The notes under the pieces: model-generated | Told to the model about the DNA's origin: nothing | Seen by the model: only the letters and a program-made list of their open reading frames with translations | The model's database searches: none | In this document: piece after piece, positions 59,045 through 64,000 of the stretch | Layout of the letters: each line of letters begins with the position of its first letter | Position numbering within the stretch: the stretch's first letter is position 1 | Source of the DNA: Desulfallas thermosapovorans DSM 6562 | Lineage (GTDB): Bacteria > Bacillota > Desulfotomaculia > Desulfotomaculales > Desulfallaceae | Reading direction: 5' to 3' | NCBI RefSeq assembly: GCF_008124625.1 | Contig: NZ_VNHM01000005.1 | Span: 116,302-180,301, forward strand | DNA length: 64,000 nucleotides | Translations under genes and position numbers: made by a program

Positions 59045-61115
59045 CCATTACCACCGTCCCCACTGCCTCGATTTCTATTTCCGGAATTATTTCATTCATT
59101 GATAAAACCGCTGTTCCGGGCATCTGCCGGACGATAAAACGCCGTAGTGGCAGGCGCAGCCGCGGTGAACATAACAGCACCGGCGAATACCCTTTACCCA
59201 GAGCATTGTCCACTGTTTTAGCTATACTCTCCAGCACCTGGCGGGCCAACCGGGGTTCCAGCACAGGGTAGGATCCCATTTGCGTTGGCTGTATTGCATC
59301 GGTCATCATTTTTTCTATTTTCGGATGCAGAGTAATCACCTGGAGTTTGTTTTCAGCATTAAGCAGGCTGCGGCAAATACTGCGGGCAAGGGCCTGGCGC
59401 ACGTGTTCGATTAAAAAATCCAAATCTTTGTTCATGCGCACGCCGTCCCCCAGGGCTTCTAATATGGTGATAATATCTTTAATGGGTACATTTTCCTTTA
59501 GCAGGTTTTGCAGTACCTTCTGCACTTCACCCACCGACATGGGTTCCGGCACCAAATCCTCCACCACCGCCGGGTTTTTCTCCCTCACTACGTCGATTAG
59601 TTCCCGGGTATCCTGGCGCCCGATCAGTTCGTGGGCATACTTTTTAATGAACTCCGTTAGATGAGTAACCAGCACAGTGGGAGAATCCACCACGGTAAAA
59701 CCCGCCAATTCCACCTGTTCCTTTTGCTCACCGGTCACCCACCAGGCCGGCAACCCGAAGGTGGGCTCAGTGGTGGCTATACCCGCCACGTTGATCTCCT
59801 GGCCTGTGGGATTAAGGGCCAAATAGTAGCCAGGCATTAATTCTCCGCCATCAATTTCTTCACCATGTATTCTGAAAATATACCGGTTGGGTGGTAACTG
59901 CAGGTTGTCCCTGATACGTATAGGGCGCACATAAAGTCCCATTTCAGCTGCCAACTGGCGGCGTACTGCAGTAAGCCTTTGCAGTAAATCCCCCCCTGCT
60001 CTATCGTCGGTCAACGGTATGAGGTTGTAACCAATTTCAATTTGCAGTGGATCGGTTTCCAACAACTGCAGTACATTTTCCGGTTCCCGTTTTTCCTGTA
60101 CCCGCTTTTGGGCATCCTGCTCCTGCACCAATAATTCCTCGCGTTTTTGCGCGTTAAGCAATGAATACCCCAGAAATGCAAGGGCACCGGCCAGTGCAAA
60201 AAATACCAATCCCGGCATGGCCGGAATCAAGCCGATGGCAAATAAAATTCCCGCCACAATAAACATTATTTTGGGAAAATTTATAAACTGCCGGGCCAGA
60301 TCGGTACCAAAACTGGCATCGGCGGTGGCTCTGGTGATTAAAATACCGGAAGCGGTGGAAATAAGCAAAGCCGGAATCTGGGAAACCAGACCGTCGCCAA
60401 TGGTCAAAATGGTATAGGTCTGCACCGAAGTCATTACATCCATGCCCTTTTGCAGCACCCCGATGGTTATGCCACCGATGATATTAATAATGATGATGAC
60501 AATACCGGCTATGGCATCACCCCGTACGAACTTGCTGGCACCGTCCATGGCCCCGAAAAAATCAGCTTCCCGCTGCAGCTTGCGGCGGCGTTCCCGGGCC
60601 TCATCTTCACCAATCAACCCGCTGTTAAAATCCGCATCAATACTCATCTGCTTGCCGGGCATGGCATCCAGGGTAAAACGCGCCGTTACTTCGGACACCC
60701 GGCCCGCACCGTTGGTAATCACCACGAACTGAATTACTGTAATAATAATAAATACAATGGCCCCCACCACGTAGTCGCCGCCCACCACAAATTCACCAAA
60801 ACCCTTGATGATATTGCCGGCTTGCGCCTCACTTAAAATCAACCGGGTGGAGGAGATATTCAATGCCAACCTGTAAAGGGTTGTAACCAGCAGTAGAGTG
60901 GGAAAAATAGAAAACTGCAGCGGCTCGGTGGTAAACATGGTAATCATGATAATCACCAGGGCCAGGGTAATGCTGATGGTTAGAAACAAATCCAGTGCCA
61001 GAGGCGGCAGAGGGATAATAATCAACAGCACTATACCCAGAATAGCGGCCGCTATAATAAGGTCAGTATTTTTTTTAAACAATTGGCCGTAACCCGCCTG
61101 GGAAAAGGTAGTCAC
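59034..61115 (-). CDS. flhA: Flagellar export apparatus protein FlhA
   Basis: A 693-residue inner-membrane export gate. About eight N-terminal membrane segments (LIIAAAILGIVLLIIIPLPP through GLVFFALAGALAFLG) include the conserved FHIPEP region (TRFTLDAMPGKQMSIDADFNSGLI), followed by a cytoplasmic domain. GTG start with GGGGGATAC 8 bases upstream. Part of the flhB-flhA-flhF-flhG run. Confidence 0.95.
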   Translation of the reverse strand: MTTFSQAGYGQLFKKNTDLIIAAAILGIVLLIIIPLPPLALDLFLTISITLALVIIMITMFTTEPLQFSIFPTLLLVTTLYRLALNISSTRLILSEAQAGNIIKGFGEFVVGGDYVVGAIVFIIITVIQFVVITNGAGRVSEVTARFTLDAMPGKQMSIDADFNSGLIGEDEARERRRKLQREADFFGAMDGASKFVRGDAIAGIVIIIINIIGGITIGVLQKGMDVMTSVQTYTILTIGDGLVSQIPALLISTASGILITRATADASFGTDLARQFINFPKIMFIVAGILFAIGLIPAMPGLVFFALAGALAFLGYSLLNAQKREELLVQEQDAQKRVQEKREPENVLQLLETDPLQIEIGYNLIPLTDDRAGGDLLQRLTAVRRQLAAEMGLYVRPIRIRDNLQLPPNRYIFRIHGEEIDGGELMPGYYLALNPTGQEINVAGIATTEPTFGLPAWWVTGEQKEQVELAGFTVVDSPTVLVTHLTEFIKKYAHELIGRQDTRELIDVVREKNPAVVEDLVPEPMSVGEVQKVLQNLLKENVPIKDIITILEALGDGVRMNKDLDFLIEHVRQALARSICRSLLNAENKLQVITLHPKIEKMMTDAIQPTQMGSYPVLEPRLARQVLESIAKTVDNALGKGYSPVLLCSPRLRLPLRRFIVRQMPGTAVLSMNEIIPEIEIEAVGTVVMDEN

Positions 61116-61166
61116 TTTGTATCCCCCAAATCAAAGTTCTATAGTACTGTCCTGGGCTTGTAAACT

Positions 61167-62237
61167 TTACCCGGCTTTGCCCTTTAGCCGGTAGACCATG
61201 GCAATTATCTCAGCAATGGCCTGGTATAATTCCACGGGAATTTCACTACCGATACCCACGTTTTGGTACAATGCCCGGGCCACCGGCGGGTTCTCCACCA
61301 CGGGAACGTTATTTTGCCTGGCTAAGTTCTTAATGGCTTGAGCCAGATCGCCCGCACCTTTGGCAACAACCACCGGTGCACCGGTTTCTTTTTCATCATA
61401 CCGGATGGCCACGGACACGTGAACCGGGTTGGTGATAACCACCGTAGCCCTGGGTACCTCCTGGCGGATGGCATTGGCCAGGATTTCCCGCTGCCTGCGA
61501 CGCAGCCAGGATTTAACCAAAGGATCCCCTTCGGTTTGTTTCAGTTCATCCTTAACTTCCTGTTTGGTCATACGCAAGTTTTTGATATGTTCATAGCGCT
61601 GGAACATCATATCAAAAAATGATACCACCAAAAAGGCACCCGCTCCGGCAAAGGCAGTCAATAATAATATGGAGGCAATCAATTCCAGCAACTGGGCCGG
61701 GGTTTTAAAATGTATAAGCAATAATTCGGATAATCGCGCCTTAACCACCCAGTAAACAGTGGCGGCAACGATAATTATTTTCAGTACATTTTTAACCAGC
61801 TCAAATAAGCTTCGCAGGCTGAAAATCCGCTTAAAACCCTCCACGGGGTTAAGCCTTTCAAACTTTGGTTGCAGCACCCGGGGGGCAAAGAGAACGCCCA
61901 CCTGCAAAACATTGGCGGCAACGGCTGCAATAAGAATAATAACAAACAGGGGCATGAAAACCATACTTACACGTGCCAAAAAACCAATCATGTAGTAGGG
62001 CAGGTTTTCTGCCGGCAAATGAATGTTCACACCGGTCTCAAAATGTTCCAGCAGCAGCCGCTGCATGGAGTAAATGATGCCATCCTCCATGAAGGCAATT
62101 GCAAAAAGGGCAGCCAGTAAAATAATAGCCGCACTCAAGTCCCGGCTCTTGGGCACCTGTCCCTTTTCCCGCGCTTCCCTCAGCCTTCGCGGCGATGGCG
62201 CTTCGGTTTTTTGCTGCGCAGAATTATTGTCCGCCAT
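61167..62237 (-). CDS. flhB: Flagellar export switch protein FlhB (NPVH variant)
   Basis: A 356-residue substrate-specificity switch with four membrane helices. The autocleavage motif is NPVH (in VVITNPVHVSVAIRYD) rather than the usual NPTH. The Asn-Pro bond is still present. Other conserved parts are PSPRRLREAREKGQVPKSRDL and EQKQTEGDP-like ELKQTEGDP. ATG at 62235-62237 overlaps the fliR TGA by one base; the ORF extends 17 codons upstream. Confidence 0.93.
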   Translation of the reverse strand: MADNNSAQQKTEAPSPRRLREAREKGQVPKSRDLSAAIILLAALFAIAFMEDGIIYSMQRLLLEHFETGVNIHLPAENLPYYMIGFLARVSMVFMPLFVIILIAAVAANVLQVGVLFAPRVLQPKFERLNPVEGFKRIFSLRSLFELVKNVLKIIIVAATVYWVVKARLSELLLIHFKTPAQLLELIASILLLTAFAGAGAFLVVSFFDMMFQRYEHIKNLRMTKQEVKDELKQTEGDPLVKSWLRRRQREILANAIRQEVPRATVVITNPVHVSVAIRYDEKETGAPVVVAKGAGDLAQAIKNLARQNNVPVVENPPVARALYQNVGIGSEIPVELYQAIAEIIAMVYRLKGKAG

Positions 62238-63004
62238 CAAGTTATTCCTTTCAACAAGATACCCATGTCCCGCCCGATAACTGTGCACAGTGAATAAATT
62301 ATACGCACCAGCACGGGCACCATCACACTGAGCGTGACCATACCAAAGATAATCTTAATGGGGAAGCCCAGCATAAATACATTAATCTGGGGCGCGGTCC
62401 GGGCTAACAGTCCCAGGGTTATATCCACCACCAGCATAACAGCAACCAGCGGGGCCGCAATTTGTACCCCCAGGGTAATCATCTGGGCAAAGACTTTTAT
62501 TAAAAACATGGCCACGTCGCCGCTTACCTGAGCGGTGTTAACCGGCACTACGGAAAAACTACGGGTTAACGCCGAAATAATCATGTGGTGACCATCAACG
62601 GCTAGGAGCACGGCCAGCCCCGTCATATGCAAGAAACGGGATACAATACCCGCCGTGGCCCCGGCCAGCGGATCAAATATCAAACTCATAAAGAAACCAA
62701 TCTGCATATCAATCAAGCTACCGGCATAAATGAGCGCACTTAGCACCAGAGTAGCCGTATAGCCCAGGGCCAGTCCCACCATTACCTCCCGTACCAGGGC
62801 AAAAATATACTGCCACCCGTCCGAAGGGTATACCTCAGTACCGGTAGCCATGGTGGGATAAATAACCACCGCCATGGTAAAGGACAGGCCTATCTTAACC
62901 AACCCGGGGATATTGCCCAGTGAAAACAGCGGTCCCGCCACAAAGAAAGCGGACAGTCTGGCCAGCACAAGAAAAAAAAGCGCCAGTTGATTAATATCCA
63001 GCAA
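62237..63004 (-). CDS. fliR: Flagellar export apparatus protein FliR
   Basis: A 255-residue membrane protein of the export gate. Typical: LFFLVLARLSAFFVAGPLF, GLALGYTATL, GSLIDMQIGFFMSLIFDP, and LLARTAPQINVFMLGFPIKI. TTG start with AAGGGG 8 bases upstream. In the canonical fliPQR order. Confidence 0.94.
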   Translation of the reverse strand: MLDINQLALFFLVLARLSAFFVAGPLFSLGNIPGLVKIGLSFTMAVVIYPTMATGTEVYPSDGWQYIFALVREVMVGLALGYTATLVLSALIYAGSLIDMQIGFFMSLIFDPLAGATAGIVSRFLHMTGLAVLLAVDGHHMIISALTRSFSVVPVNTAQVSGDVAMFLIKVFAQMITLGVQIAAPLVAVMLVVDITLGLLARTAPQINVFMLGFPIKIIFGMVTLSVMVPVLVRIIYSLCTVIGRDMGILLKGIT

Positions 63005-63016
63005 TGTATAAACCCC

Positions 63017-63286
63017 TTACCTTAGCAAATCGGGAATCCTGTTGTAAACACGGGTGGTAAAACTCATCATGACACGCATGATCCACGGTGCCATGACGGC
63101 CAGGGTTATAAACACGGCAATTATTTTCGGCACAAAGGTGAGGGACTGTTCCTGCACCTGGGTGGTGGCCTGCAAAATACTGATCACCAATCCTACGATC
63201 AGGGAAACGGCCAGCGGAGGCAAGGACACGATGCATACCATCAAAAGGGCATCCCGGACCAGCTCAACAATGAAAGTTTCAGACAC
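63017..63286 (-). CDS. fliQ: Flagellar export apparatus protein FliQ
   Basis: An 89-residue two-helix membrane protein: LVRDALLMVCIVSLPPLAVSLIVGLVISILQATTQVQEQSLTF followed by VFITLAVMAPWIMRVM. GTG start with GGGAGGG upstream. Lies 15 bp after fliP. Confidence 0.95.
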   Translation of the reverse strand: MSETFIVELVRDALLMVCIVSLPPLAVSLIVGLVISILQATTQVQEQSLTFVPKIIAVFITLAVMAPWIMRVMMSFTTRVYNRIPDLLR

Positions 63287-63301
63287 CTGCTTCCCTCCCT
63301 G

Positions 63302-63670
63302 TTAAAAGCTTTCCACCAGCGTTTTAACCACCAGATACCACCCATCCACCATTACAAAAAGTAATATTTTAAAGGGTAGGGATATCATCACCGGCGGCAG
63401 CATAAACATGCCCATGGACATCAGGGTACTGGCCACCACCATATCGATCACCAGAAAAGGTACATAAATCATAAAGCCGATCTGAAACGCAGTTTTAAGC
63501 TCACTTATCACAAAGGCGGGTATCAAAACGTCGGCGGATAACTCCTCCTGGTTTTGCGGTTTTTCCTTATCTGCAATATTTATAAACAAGGCCAGGTCCT
63601 TTTCCCGGGTTTGCTGGACCATAAAGGAGCGTAAAGGGGCAAATCCCCTGTCTATAGCAGCCTGTCTAAG
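63302..63670 (-). pseudogene. fliP: fliP, 3' remnant interrupted by an insertion sequence
   Basis: The C-terminal half of FliP is intact and in frame: PLRSFM, then [39 protein letters not shown], and the end [23 protein letters not shown]. Family FliP is about 220-260 residues. The match continues upstream from the internal ATG at 63620-63622 for about 15 codons (to roughly 63670), then is lost at the edge of an IS1182-like element. The N-terminal half, with the signal peptide and first helices, is not adjacent. An internal start would leave only about 106 residues. FliP is required for flagellar export. Confidence 0.88.
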
Positions 63671-64000
63671 AATTGATACTTTAAAAAACTGTGGTTAGGG
63701 GCCTTAAAACAAATTCATATGAATTTATATAAAAATTTTAAGCAGAATGAGGTGCCCCTTTAACTATTTACCAAGCCAACTTCTTTTTATTTCCAAATAG
63801 CTTCAAAATGTTGTGCGTAAGGCATAGAAGGACCCATTCTCCGCGCACCAAGTCGAGCCCGCGGAGAAGAAATCTTCGAAAACCCCGGGCTTCCTTAATT
63901 TGGCCAAAAACAGGCTCAACTGTTTGTTTTCGCAAGGCATATTTTGCCCGTCCTTTTTGGGTTCGCAACTTCCTTTTCATACGATCAGGTAATAACAAAT
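63671..64000 (-). mobile_element. IS1182-like insertion sequence, end portion
   Basis: Sequence right of the fliP break is non-flagellar and contains the 3' end of an IS transposase plus an untranslated tail with a perfect palindrome AAATTCATATGAATTT (about 63711-63726). The inner end is near 63671-63695, where the CTTTAAAAAACTGTGGTTAG stretch may be the terminal repeat. The other end and target duplication lie outside the window. Confidence 0.75.
63768..64000 (-). CDS. IS1182-family transposase, C-terminal part (runs off the window)
   Basis: The visible 77 codons carry the family's C-terminal signature: DRMKRKLRTQKGRAKYALRK, then VEPVFGQIKEARGFRRFLLRGL, and a conserved GEWVLLCLTHNILKLF. The frame is open to the window edge, so the gene continues; the apparent start at 63998 is an internal TTG codon. 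DDE transposases of this group insert by cut-and-paste. Same orientation as fliP. Confidence 0.88.
   Translation of the reverse strand, partial: LLLPDRMKRKLRTQKGRAKYALRKQTVEPVFGQIKEARGFRRFLLRGLDLVRGEWVLLCLTHNILKLFGNKKKLAW

Overview
The window looks like chromosome from a Gram-positive, endospore-lineage anaerobe of the Clostridia (Peptococcaceae/Desulfotomaculum-like). This is inferred from gene content and order, not from a database match. Supporting signs are Bacillus-type ribosome binding sites with many GTG and TTG starts, GatCAB amidotransferase, a TRAP (MtrB) protein, a FliY/CheC/CheD chemotaxis set, a YerC/HisR-type repressor next to his genes, and a ykkC-class riboswitch in front of purE. 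Most genes lie on the minus strand. The exceptions are 11.2-14.6 kb and 47.4-49.0 kb. No rRNA, tRNA or CRISPR array was seen.

Layout: 1-2.1 kb has the start of pyruvate kinase, pfkA and mtrB. 2.1-11 kb has dnaE, a methyltransferase, a sigma-54 activator, a MoxR ATPase, trmL, nth and a CoA-binding protein. 11.2-19.1 kb is an alpha-glucan island (DUF4912 protein, GH57 branching enzyme, nucleotidyltransferase/phosphomannomutase fusion, GT4 glycosyltransferase, starch-binding CBM) with an acetate transporter inside it. 19.3-20.5 kb holds a lone homocitrate synthase-type enzyme. 20.7-28.4 kb holds pcrA-ligA-gatCAB. 28.5-34.8 kb holds a his cluster (yerC, hisD C B H A F I) without hisG, hisZ or hisE. 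34.9-44.2 kb holds a purine operon (purE B C F M N H D) without purK, purS, purQ or purL, preceded by a probable PRPP riboswitch with a terminator. 44.3-46.5 kb holds hpt-guaA from a consensus promoter. 46.5-49.1 kb has a membrane-anchored protein, a MazG-like enzyme and a DUF1015 protein. 49.2-63.7 kb is a flagellar/chemotaxis operon read from fliP toward fliY.

The most notable points are: (1) fliP is broken by an IS1182-type element at the right edge; (2) FliY carries an amplified array of CheY-P docking motifs encoded by three 60-bp repeats; (3) the riboswitch-controlled purine operon; (4) two families of small palindromic repeats, one GCCGGGTGTT-type and one REP/RAYT-type that sits inside the pur operon; (5) a phosphomannomutase domain whose catalytic serine and metal motifs are degenerate. 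No wholly new multi-gene system was recognised.

Terminator hairpins at 1748, 6314, 13631, 14621, 18578, 19205, 20685, 28429, 34919 and 49059 divide the window into transcription units.
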